Assembly: GCA_934487205.1 (NCBI GenBank)
Contig: CAKSRS010000022.1
Location: 1 to 35,867 of the forward strand
Source: an uncultured Clostridia bacterium
GTDB lineage: Bacteria; Bacillota; Clostridia; UBA1381
Direction: 5' to 3'
Length of the DNA: 35,867 nucleotides
The notes beneath the pieces were generated by a model. That model did no database searches, was not told the DNA's origin, and saw only the letters and a program-made list of their open reading frames with translations. Positions 30,433 through 35,867 of the stretch are shown piece after piece. Position 1 is the first letter of the stretch. Each line of letters opens with the position of its first letter. The position numbers and the translations under genes are program-made.

Positions 30433-30476
30433 AAATACTCATTTGAGTTGCAAATACGCATTTGGTTTCGTGTAAT
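30433..30476 (+). promoter_or_regulatory. ParM-like gene promoter with two operator repeats
   Basis: TTGCAA (30448-30453) and TGTAAT (30471-30476), 17-bp spacer, TTTCG before the -10: third member of the class seen at 7 and 8673. Two 13-nt repeats, AAATACTCATTTG (30433-30445) and AAATACGCATTTG (30452-30464), lie 19 bp apart. Both are near-palindromic. They cover the -35 box and spacer, so the partner protein of the ParM-like filament could repress here, as ParR-type proteins do at parC. They could also be a minimal centromere. Confidence 0.6.
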
Positions 30477-30506
30477 AGTATATAAAATAAATTTGGAGGT
30501 TATATT

Positions 30507-31448
30507 ATGCTAATAGCTATTGATCACGGTAATTATGCCGTTAAAACACCGTATTTTTCATTTGTGTCCGGTCTGTCCGAACACACGGTTAAGCCGCCGC
30601 TTACAGATGAAATTATTGAATACGCAGGTCGGTATTGGACTCTTTCCGGCAAAAGGTTAAATTATATGCGGGATAAAACACGGGATGAGCGTTATTTTAT
30701 TCTGTCTTTATTTGCGATTGCAAAAGAGCTTGAGGCACATGGCAGCGGAATCGGAATACAGAAGATAGATTTAAGTGTCGGTCTGCCGCCTGAACATTAC
30801 GGTGCTTTGAAAGAAAAATTTGCCGATTACTTTAAGAATCGGGATTTGATAAAGTTTGTATATAAGGACAAGCCGTATAATATCATAATAGATCATGTAA
30901 TGGTATTTCCGCAGGCTTTTGCGGCAGTTGTTCCCAACAGCAGCAAGATTGTAAATACACTGAGAGTATTTGTAATAGACATCGGCGGTTATACGACAGA
31001 TGTTTTGCTTCTTAAAAACGGTAAACCGGACTTGCAATTCTGCCGCAGTCTTGAAACCGGTATTATCACGATGAACAACGAAATTATGCGTAAAGTAAGT
31101 GCATTGCATGATATGCTTATAGAAGATGAACACATCAGTGCGGTTCTTACCGATGCGGATACCATTCTGCCTGATGATGTAAAACAGACAATTTGCGGCG
31201 CTACAAAGTTGCATGCCGATAATATTTTGAATCAACTGCGAGAGCTTCAGGTTGACTTGCGTTCAAATCCCGCTATATTTATCGGCGGCGGAAGTATACT
31301 GCTGCGACCGTTTTTAGAGCAGTCCCCGTTGGTAGCAAAAGCGGATTTTGTTGATAATCCAAATGCAAATGCTTTGGGATATGAAATGCTCGGTAATCAG
31401 AAATTACATATCTTAATGCAAGCACCCGGTTCGGAGGGGTTAGCATGA
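30507..31448 (+). CDS. ParM/StbA-like actin-family segregation protein
   Basis: The 313-aa protein shows the actin-fold nucleotide motifs: AIDHGNYAVKT with D6 (phosphate 1), VIDIGGYTTDVLLL with D158 (phosphate 2) and FIGGGSILL with G260-G262 (adenosine). Length and spacing match ParM/StbA-type plasmid filament proteins. AATTTGGAGG lies before the ATG. It overlaps the next gene by 4 nt (ATGA). The pair should move sister copies apart, consistent with a plasmid-like or replicating integrative state. Confidence 0.88.
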   Translation: MLIAIDHGNYAVKTPYFSFVSGLSEHTVKPPLTDEIIEYAGRYWTLSGKRLNYMRDKTRDERYFILSLFAIAKELEAHGSGIGIQKIDLSVGLPPEHYGALKEKFADYFKNRDLIKFVYKDKPYNIIIDHVMVFPQAFAAVVPNSSKIVNTLRVFVIDIGGYTTDVLLLKNGKPDLQFCRSLETGIITMNNEIMRKVSALHDMLIEDEHISAVLTDADTILPDDVKQTICGATKLHADNILNQLRELQVDLRSNPAIFIGGGSILLRPFLEQSPLVAKADFVDNPNANALGYEMLGNQKLHILMQAPGSEGLA

Positions 31449-31801
31449 AAAAAGATGGCAAATACCGATTTTCCCTGCAATTCAGCTCAGATACTCCCGA
31501 AAACATGCAAATCGGAGAACTGCTTGAAAGACTGGGAAACAAAAAAAGCCGCGTGATCATCAGTGCTTTGACGGAATATTTGCAAAAACATCCTCAGTTA
31601 TCGGAAGAAAGCTGTAAAATAGAAATCAGAGCAACAGGCTATGATTGGGAAAAGGTTGAAGAATTTATTCGTAAGTTAATAGATGAAAAGCTATCTTCCG
31701 CACATATTTCTAATGAAATCGGAACGGAGAGTGAGAAAATAGATAAGGAAAGCTTGGAGGAAGATGTTGCAAAAATGCTTGAAAATATAAATTTGTTTTA
31801 A
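31445..31801 (+). CDS. ParR-like DNA-binding partner of ParM-like protein
   Basis: The 118-aa protein has an N-terminal beta strand followed by two helices (RFSLQFSS, IGELLERLGNKKSRVIISALTEYL), the ribbon-helix-helix layout of ParR/StbB-type adaptors. The C terminus is acidic and helical, suited to filament binding. The ATGA overlap with the actin-like gene supports the pairing. It probably binds the repeats at 30433-30464 and represses the operon. The function is inferred from context and length. Confidence 0.65.
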   Translation: MKKDGKYRFSLQFSSDTPENMQIGELLERLGNKKSRVIISALTEYLQKHPQLSEESCKIEIRATGYDWEKVEEFIRKLIDEKLSSAHISNEIGTESEKIDKESLEEDVAKMLENINLF

Positions 31802-31809
31802 CGCTTAAT

Positions 31810-31851
31810 AGATAAGCCTACTGCACTGTCGGTGGGCTTATCTGTCTTTTT
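31810..31851 (+). terminator. Terminator of ParM-ParR operon
   Basis: A 12-bp stem with one G-T pair (31810-31821 with 31832-31843), loop of 10 nt, followed by GTCTTTTT. It starts 8 nt after the stop codon. Confidence 0.85.
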
Positions 31852-31924
31852 AAGCAGTTTATATGTTAAATATAGCTTAAATTCTACTGACAGAGCATAA
31901 ATCCGCTTTGTACTTTCTTCAAAA

Positions 31925-31953
31925 TTACGGTCTGTTATAGTAAAATATATTAT
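31925..31953 (+). promoter_or_regulatory. Weak promoter of XRE gene
   Basis: TTACGG (31925-31930) and TATTAT (31948-31953) have a 17-bp spacer. Both boxes depart from consensus, and no other candidate stands out in the 117 nt between the terminator and the gene. Confidence 0.35.
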
Positions 31954-31968
31954 GAGGAGACGAACAAA

Positions 31969-32316
31969 ATGGATTATGTAGTTTTTGGTGAAAATGTTAG
32001 AAAGTATAGAAAGATTGCAAATATGACTCAAGAAAGCCTTGCCGAAATGTGTGATTGCAGTATAGGTCATATTGGCCACATAGAAAACGGAAATAATAAA
32101 CCGAGTTTGGATATTGCAGTTAAAATTGCAAATTCATTGGGTGTTACGATAGATCAGTTGATGGTTGAGAATTATTTGTACCCGGAAAAAGTGTATCTGA
32201 ACGAGGTTGCAAATATTATAAATACTTTTCCTGTTAAAGAGCGGGTTGTTGTGTGTGAAAGTATTAAGAATGTTGTTGAATCAATGAATTATATTATACA
32301 AAGCAAAAAAAGATAA
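31969..32316 (+). CDS. XRE-family (Cro/CI-type) regulator
   Basis: The 115-aa protein has an HTH_3 domain at about residues 7-60 (NVRKYRKIANMTQESLAEMC, HIGHIENGNNKPSLDIAVKIA), the usual order of a Cro/CI repressor. The C-terminal tail is helical (VYLNEVANIINTFPVKERVV). ATGAGGAGA lies before the ATG. It probably controls element genes, but no matching operator was found. Proteins of this size with a C-terminal helix often regulate integrative elements. Confidence 0.85.
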   Translation: MDYVVFGENVRKYRKIANMTQESLAEMCDCSIGHIGHIENGNNKPSLDIAVKIANSLGVTIDQLMVENYLYPEKVYLNEVANIINTFPVKERVVVCESIKNVVESMNYIIQSKKR

Positions 32317-32597
32317 GGGGAATTAACTATGTTAAGGAGAGGTTGCTAACAGGAAAATAACATTATGTTTGTTATTATATAAAGGTCTTACATATGTTAC
32401 CTTTGCTTTTTATTGTCTTTTACGGCTATGTTGCGCTTATACGCAATATGGTCGTTTTTTATTTTATTGCAAAGGGGGTGATTCCGATGTTCTGATTTCT
32501 GTGATTAAAAGCGGCACTTATAAAATTAAAAATCACAGCATACCATCGTGGTATGTTGTATCCCTGCTATGGTGGTATGCCAAACGGAGGTATAGCA
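32317..32597 (+). other. Non-coding region before sigma-like gene
   Basis: Nothing convincingly coding. One candidate in-frame stretch (32369-32632) has an implausible composition and was rejected. A tiny reading frame MLRRGC (32330-32350) lies behind AAGGGG. Near the end, GCATACCA (32538-32545) can pair with TGGTATG (32549-32555) or with TGGTATGC (32573-32580), a two-partner arrangement just before the ribosome site (CGGAGG at 32585-32590). Confidence 0.5.
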
Positions 32598-33008
32598 ATG
32601 CACCATACAGAGGAATACAAAAATCACGATGAACTAAAAGGCAGATTTACGGTTTGGCTTGAAAAGGTTGTCAGAAACGCAAAAATAAATTACATAAAAA
32701 GACTCAAAAGGCAACCTCCTACTCTATATCTGGAAGAAATACCGGAATCAGCATTGCCGGCACAGAATTTAGCCGCCAATGTATATACGAAATCGGAATT
32801 TGAGTTTGAGGAAGAAAGACTTGCAGAGGCCTTTTCAAAACTGCCGCTTATGCGCAAACGCATCCTGACTATGTTATTTGTAGAAAACATAAGTCCGGAT
32901 GAAATATCAAAAAAGCTAAACTGTTCACCGCAATATGTCTACAACCAGAGGTATAAGGCATTAAAGGCTTTGAGAAATGAGCTTGATAAGGACGGTGAGC
33001 AGTCATGA
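32598..33008 (+). CDS. Sigma-70-family-like regulator (Tn916 Orf7-like)
   Basis: The 136-aa protein starts at ATG 32598 behind ACGGAGG; longer in-frame starts lie in the structured region. It has a sigma region 2-like N-terminal part (VVRNAKINYIKRLKR) and a region 4 HTH near residues 85-125 (AFSKLPLMRKRILTMLFV, ISPDEISKKLNCSPQYVYNQ). Small sigma-like proteins of this type, followed by a small HTH protein, are standard in Tn916/Tn1549-type conjugative elements. Its stop overlaps the start of the next gene by 4 nt. Confidence 0.85.
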   Translation: MHHTEEYKNHDELKGRFTVWLEKVVRNAKINYIKRLKRQPPTLYLEEIPESALPAQNLAANVYTKSEFEFEEERLAEAFSKLPLMRKRILTMLFVENISPDEISKKLNCSPQYVYNQRYKALKALRNELDKDGEQS

Positions 33009-33196
33009 CCAATATCGAATTTAGAAACATACTGACGGTAGCAGTTGCCGGAGAACATTATGCACTTGAAATAATACTGGAACAGTATTCACCGCTTATC
33101 GACCGATATTCTGTCATTGACGGAAAGCTTGATGAGGATTTGAGACAGTACATTTTAATGCATATAGCTTTGAACATCAGTAAGTTCTCTATTTAA
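33005..33196 (+). CDS. Tn916 Orf8-like HTH conjugative-element protein
   Basis: The 63-aa protein starts at an ATGA overlap with the sigma-like gene. Its sequence (FRNILTVAVAGEHYALEIILEQYSPLIDRYS, followed by LDEDLRQYILMHIALNIS) fits the HTH_16 family of conjugative-element regulators that accompany the Orf7-like sigma protein. It probably works with that protein to switch transfer or excision genes. Confidence 0.75.
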   Translation: MTNIEFRNILTVAVAGEHYALEIILEQYSPLIDRYSVIDGKLDEDLRQYILMHIALNISKFSI

Positions 33197-33200
33197 CGCA

Positions 33201-33226
33201 GAGCAGCTCTCGTAAGAGGGCTGCTC
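33201..33226 (+). terminator. Possible terminator after HTH gene
   Basis: An 11-bp stem with one G-T pair (33201-33211 with 33216-33226), loop GTAA, followed by AAACTTTTGAAAATTTTTT. The T tract is displaced, so it may be leaky. Confidence 0.55.
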
Positions 33227-33583
33227 AAACTTTTGAAAATTTTTTCTAATACTGATTAGATTATATAAAAAGCCGTTGTTCTTATAGGTGAAGACATCTC
33301 CTGATCTTTGAAAACAGAATATTGTCCGAACCGATACATTCTTCTGTTGATAGCGGCTATCCGTCTGCCCGGCAAGCAGAACCAAGAGTAATAATATACG
33401 GCTTGCAACCGTATTTCGCCATGACACAACAGGAGGTATAATGATACTTCTGTAAAACGCAGCTCGGCCACAGTGAAGGCGGAGAGATGAAATTTCTATG
33501 GACTCGTAAGCTACGAGCGTCGGGGAAGGAATTTTGTCCACAAGACGGTACACATACATACTATGAACGGAAGGTGAAAAAAT
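33227..33583 (+). promoter_or_regulatory. Structured leader before second sigma-like gene
   Basis: A 357-nt stretch without a gene. Hairpins include TCTGC/GCAGA (33364-33379 region), ATACGG/CCGTAT (about 33396-33413) and CTCGTA/TACGAG (about 33503-33517). AGGAGG (33431-33436) precedes ATG ATA CTT CTG TAA (33441-33455), a possible four-residue leader peptide; the same bases hold TATAAT (33437-33442). A very similar-looking segment recurs in Tn1549-type elements in my recollection, which would imply a conserved regulatory RNA. I could not confirm this. Confidence 0.45.
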
Positions 33584-33988
33584 ATGTTTAATTTACTATA
33601 TATAATTACTTCTTGGTATCAGAACAACGAACACGAAAATAATCTGAACTTATCCTTTACGGAAAAGGATTTAAGCATAGAAAGCAGAAAAATTTTTGAT
33701 AAAATTGCAATACATATATTGTATTATACAATTGACAATTCCATAATAATTGAAGCACTTCTAAAGTTATCGAAAATAGAGCGTATAATTATCATCTTAA
33801 ATGTTTTAAATGATATCACACTATTAGAGATAGCTTTTTTATTGGATACAAATATGAATAGCTTATATGTGCAAAAGAACAGTGCATTGAAAAAACTCAG
33901 GAAAGAATTTAACCATTATTTTCACTATGGCATATTAAAGTATGAGGAGGTAAAAATAAATGACGCAAAAAAGCACCCAAATCATTGA
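33584..33988 (+). CDS. Sigma-region-4-like HTH protein
   Basis: The 134-aa protein has an Ile/Leu-rich C-terminal HTH (KLSKIERIIIILNVLNDITLLEIAFLLDTNMNSLYVQ, sigma region 4 pattern) and a variable N terminus. Its gene is visibly more AT-rich than its neighbours, a possible sign of separate origin. GAAGGTGA lies before the ATG. The end overlaps the next gene by 29 nt. Confidence 0.65.
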   Translation: MFNLLYIITSWYQNNEHENNLNLSFTEKDLSIESRKIFDKIAIHILYYTIDNSIIIEALLKLSKIERIIIILNVLNDITLLEIAFLLDTNMNSLYVQKNSALKKLRKEFNHYFHYGILKYEEVKINDAKKHPNH

Positions 33989-34199
33989 CAAAAACGAAGA
34001 TTTAGTGTATACTATAAAGGAAGTAGCAGGACTACTTAAAGTTAATAAGAATTATGTCTACGCCTTGATTAATAAAGGTTTGCTGCGTTCAACCAAATTA
34101 GGATGCAGAAAAGTAACCAGACAGGCTTTGATAGAATTCTTAGATAAAAACGACGGATTGAACTTCGATGAGATATTAGCCACAAAGCCAGTAAAATAA
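33960..34199 (+). CDS. Excisionase-like HTH protein
   Basis: The 79-aa protein starts at ATG 33960 behind GAGGAGG and carries the MerR/Xis-type HTH (TIKEVAGLLKVNKNYVYALINKG, GCRKVTRQALIEFL). This is the size and layout of Tn916-type excisionases, which bend DNA at the element end to direct the integrase. In such elements the integrase gene is normally next, but here the DNA runs directly into the end region at 34218. The integrase is missing here or lies outside the window. Confidence 0.75.
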   Translation: MTQKSTQIIDKNEDLVYTIKEVAGLLKVNKNYVYALINKGLLRSTKLGCRKVTRQALIEFLDKNDGLNFDEILATKPVK

Positions 34200-34217
34200 G
34201 GCACTTATAACACCTTT

Positions 34218-34255
34218 GTGGGAAATGAAAATCACGTGGGAAATCCGTGGGAAAT
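34218..34255 (+). repeat. Three GTGGGAAAT direct repeats, possible integrase arm sites
   Basis: GTGGGAAAT occurs at 34218-34226, 34236-34244 and 34247-34255 (spacings 18 and 11), all in the same direction, between the excisionase-like gene and the host gene fragment. Short direct repeats at element ends are bound by the N-terminal domain of Tn916-type integrases. Their position fits, but binding is inferred. Confidence 0.5.
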
Positions 34256-34309
34256 TATAAAATCCACAGTAAGAAAAACAGTCGAAATGCGGTATTTATG
34301 TGCATTTTC

Positions 34310-34381
34310 AAAATGCGGTTTCAAGACGAAGCAAGACACGGAAAAGGCTTTGAGGGACTTTTAAAGAGATACTTTGGTTAA
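34310..34381 (+). pseudogene. 3' fragment of reverse-rubrerythrin/NADH-peroxidase gene; probable attachment junction
   Basis: The frame ending TAA at 34379-34381 encodes DEARHGKGFEGLLKRYFG as its last residues. In my recollection this is the C-terminal end of the ferritin-like domain of clostridial reverse rubrerythrins (NADH peroxidase), where a DEARHG-x-AF-x-GLL-x-RYF end is typical. Only the end is present; upstream of about 34310 the frame reads as unrelated sequence and then the element repeats. The rubredoxin gene follows 14 nt later, the usual host neighbour. The simplest reading is insertion of the element into the 3' end of this gene, with the intact 5' part and the other junction outside the window. 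Confidence 0.55.
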
Positions 34382-34395
34382 GGAGAGATGTTGCT

Positions 34396-34551
34396 ATGAA
34401 AAAGTATGTATGTCCATGTGGTTATGTTTATGACCCTGAGGTTGGAGACCCTGAAAACGGCATAAAACCTGGCACTTCGTGGGATGATGTACCTGAGGAT
34501 TGGGTTTGTCCAACATGTGGTTTGGGTAAAGATGCCTTTGAAGAAGAGTAA
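34396..34551 (+). CDS. Rubredoxin with CxC first iron ligand pair
   Basis: The 51-aa protein matches rubredoxin throughout (YVYDPEVGDPENGIKPGTSW, VPEDWVCPTCGLGKDAFEEE). It is an electron carrier with one iron bound by four cysteines, and would reduce the upstream reverse rubrerythrin. The second pair is the usual CPTCG. The first pair is C6-P-C8, one residue shorter than the usual CxxCG. AAGGAGAG lies before the ATG. It belongs to the host, not to the element. Confidence 0.92.
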   Translation: MKKYVCPCGYVYDPEVGDPENGIKPGTSWDDVPEDWVCPTCGLGKDAFEEE

Positions 34552-34566
34552 TTAAATAACTGCTTA

Positions 34567-34599
34567 AAAAGAGGTTTGTATACATTGCAAACCTCTTTT
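34567..34599 (+). terminator. Rubredoxin terminator
   Basis: A perfect 12-bp stem AAAAGAGGTTTG (34567-34578) with CAAACCTCTTTT (34588-34599), followed by CTAAT. It lies 15 nt after the stop. The A tract on the left and the T tract on the right allow activity in both directions. Confidence 0.85.
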
Positions 34600-35027
34600 C
34601 TAATAAAAAGAGTTGGAGTAAATTTGGAGTCAGACCTCAAAAATCTGGCTTACAGACAGCAATTTTGGGGTAAATTTCGACTGCACTTTTATTGACATTT
34701 CCAATCGGAGTGCAAATTTAAGTATAAGAGTTTGATATTTTAGAGTCAGAGTTGCATTTTCAAGTCTTACAAATGGCTTAAAATCGGGATATTTGAAAAA
34801 TGTGCAGGAGTTTGGCATTATACAATAAGAGTGTAAATATTCCTTGTTTCGTGTTCTGAAAGTGACCATTTTAGAACGCTATGCATACTGCCGATACACC
34901 TTATGTAAAATTTATAAATAAAAAAGACCAATTAGGTTCCGAAATCGACCAATTATGACATAAACCACCCGCGAGGGTGATTTTTTGTTATATTTATAAT
35001 GTATTCGATTGTTCGGAGGTGAAAATA
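34600..35027 (+). other. Non-coding host region with degenerate repeats
   Basis: No gene is supported. Five loose copies of a GGAGTGCAAATTT-like motif lie in the same orientation near 34615, 34667, 34705, 34748 and 34828. GACCAATTA occurs twice (34926-34934, 34947-34955, 21 bp apart). A short hairpin CACCC (34966-34970) with GGGTG (34975-34979) and T6 is a plausible terminator. The ribosome site of the gene at 35028 follows. Confidence 0.5.
34966..34986 (+). terminator. Small terminator before 35028
   Basis: CACCC pairs with GGGTG over GCGA and is followed by A and T6. The 5-bp stem is short but GC-rich. Confidence 0.6.
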
Positions 35028-35282
35028 TTGTTTTTCAAAAAGAAAAAGGTTACGTTTGACAAGGTGGCAAAATTTAATTATGAATTGGATACGAATGAGA
35101 AATTGAAAGAAGAACTCAAAAATCTTGCGTTATGCCGAAGTGACATAACCAGGGTCGAATACCTGTCAAGAATACTGTCGCTGTTCGGCAAAGAAGGGCT
35201 TGATATTACTCTTAAAGAATTCGATATGCTGCTTTTGCTGCGAACCAAAACCGACCAAGTGCTGCAGGAAAAAAGAGAGTGA
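35028..35282 (+). CDS. Small hypothetical protein
   Basis: The 84-aa protein appears to start at TTG 35028 with CGGAGGTG 8 nt upstream; the in-frame ATG at 34977 overlaps the terminator. It opens with a basic FFKKKKVTF and continues as two or three helices (KLKEELKNLALCRSDITRVEYLSRIL, EFDMLLLLRTKTDQVLQ). No family is recognised. Confidence 0.55.
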   Translation: MFFKKKKVTFDKVAKFNYELDTNEKLKEELKNLALCRSDITRVEYLSRILSLFGKEGLDITLKEFDMLLLLRTKTDQVLQEKRE

Positions 35283-35407
35283 TACAATAAAATATAACCT
35301 TTTACCTTTGAACGGCTTTAAGGAAGGTATTTTAAAAAGGTATTGTGGCAATCCTCAGCGGATTAAAAAAACATATACTATTATATAAAGATGAAAGGGG
35401 TCAATTT

Positions 35408-35867
35408 ATGAAAAAATTGAAAAAACAAATTATTGCATTTTGTACCGGCGTAGCGTTAATGCTGTCTGCGCTGCCCATGACAGCTTTCGGAGCCGATGGA
35501 GGTGCGGTAAGCGTTAGCTTTGACGGAAACACGACGTATTACTCCACAATTGATGCGGCGTGGGAGGCGGCTGTTGCATTGGATACCACAGCCGAAAAAA
35601 AGGCAACTGTTAAGCTGCTTGCCGATTGTACGGCAGAAAATACACTGACGAATACAGAGGACTATTTGGTTTTGGACACAAATAAGAAAACCTTGACCAC
35701 GCCCGATGCCATTTATACGGTAAACGACGTAAAATGCGGCATTAGTGTCACAGGAGGCAGTCTGGAACTAATCGGAAACGGAACAATAACCGGTGTTTCC
35801 CGAAGTGACTTTACCAGAGCTATTCTGTTGATAACCGGCGGTAAGGTTTCTGCGGACGGTATTACAA
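35408..35867 (+). CDS. Secreted surface protein, 5' part (runs off the end)
   Basis: The frame from ATG 35408 stays open to the last base: 153 residues are visible. A Sec signal peptide at residues 1-29 (basic start, hydrophobic core, LPMTAFGA before the mature part) is followed by AVSVSFDGNTTYYSTIDAAW. A repeating pattern of short turns then appears (TVKLLADCTAENTLTN, LVLDTNKKTLTT, GSLELIGNGTITG), the style of beta-helix surface proteins and adhesins of gut Clostridia. GAAAGGGG lies before the ATG. It is likely a cell-surface protein; its C-terminal anchor is not in view. Confidence 0.8.
   Translation, partial: MKKLKKQIIAFCTGVALMLSALPMTAFGADGGAVSVSFDGNTTYYSTIDAAWEAAVALDTTAEKKATVKLLADCTAENTLTNTEDYLVLDTNKKTLTTPDAIYTVNDVKCGISVTGGSLELIGNGTITGVSRSDFTRAILLITGGKVSADGIT

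Noticed and set aside
32369..32632. 87-codon frame between the XRE and sigma-like genes
   Set aside because: No ribosome site, an odd Tyr/Cys-rich composition, and overlap with the hairpin region and the sigma-like gene start.
1..34255. Complete prophage
   Set aside because: Several genes (YqaJ, DUF932-like, SSB-like) are phage-like, but no capsid, portal, terminase, tail or lysis gene is visible, while ParM-like, excisionase and Tn916-type regulators point to an integrative or plasmid-like element.
34630..34869. Minus-strand frame downstream of rubredoxin
   Set aside because: No ribosome site and no recognisable protein features; it covers a region of degenerate repeats.
1..35867. tRNA, rRNA, insertion sequence or transposase
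   Set aside because: I found no cloverleaf with conserved loop sequences, no rRNA segment and no DDE or IS200-type transposase motif by reading. A covariance-model search would be needed for certainty.

Overview
The window reads as Clostridia (gut Firmicutes, probably Oscillospiraceae or Lachnospiraceae-like). Evidence: strong AGGAGG ribosome sites, moderately AT-rich DNA, sigma-A type promoters with 17-bp spacers, TTG starts, and protein families typical of clostridial integrative elements. Every gene I can support lies on the + strand. Most of the window (about 1-34.3 kb) looks like one end of a large integrative or plasmid-like element; the last ~1.5 kb looks like host chromosome.

Layout. 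(1) 1-678: a secreted protein with an internal duplication. (2) 702-8142: a long operon behind a structured leader. It holds an element-borne NAD+-dependent DNA ligase, DUF4262-like and YodL-like proteins, two adjacent YkgJ-type Cys-cluster proteins and several unknowns. (3) 8195-9900: small zinc-ribbon, membrane and unknown proteins. (4) 9916-19864: an operon with an SSB-like protein, a MoxR-type AAA+ ATPase, a large HExxH-plus-VWA protein, unknowns, a PQ-loop-like membrane protein and an orphan methyltransferase, closed by a strong terminator. (5) 19890-21406: a 30-aa membrane peptide, then an AAA/DUF4143 ATPase behind four exact 23-bp-period repeats. (6) 21441-29626: a recombination/replication operon with a DUF932-like protein, YqaJ nuclease, DUF4406/7768-like protein, RecD2-type helicase, possible annealing protein and a zinc-finger/TOPRIM primase-like protein. 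(7) 29648-31851: maintenance genes, namely a Phd/PIN toxin-antitoxin pair and a ParM-like/ParR-like pair. (8) 31969-34199: regulation genes (XRE protein, sigma-like proteins, Tn916-Orf8-like HTH protein, excisionase-like protein). (9) 34200-34381: apparent element end inside the 3' end of a reverse-rubrerythrin/NADH-peroxidase gene. The host rubredoxin gene follows 14 nt later, then a small protein and the start of a surface protein.

The most interesting signal is in the RNA. Three long operons (702, 9916, 21441) start with the same module: a perfect 17-bp-spaced promoter, a ~50-nt conserved leader with a covarying small hairpin, an intrinsic terminator before the first gene, further hairpins, and then the ribosome site. 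A fourth, shorter promoter-terminator unit precedes 8292. Each operon should therefore be off unless read-through is permitted, so one trans-acting signal could coordinate ligase, SSB/AAA-VWA and recombination functions. Other control elements are a second promoter class (TTGCAA-N17-TGTAAT, three copies), hairpins just upstream of internal ribosome sites, and two places where one arm can pair with two partners.

No integrase, relaxase, conjugation or virion gene is visible; if present, they lie outside the window. I ran no searches. Family names come from motifs I recognise, and many genes remain unidentified.
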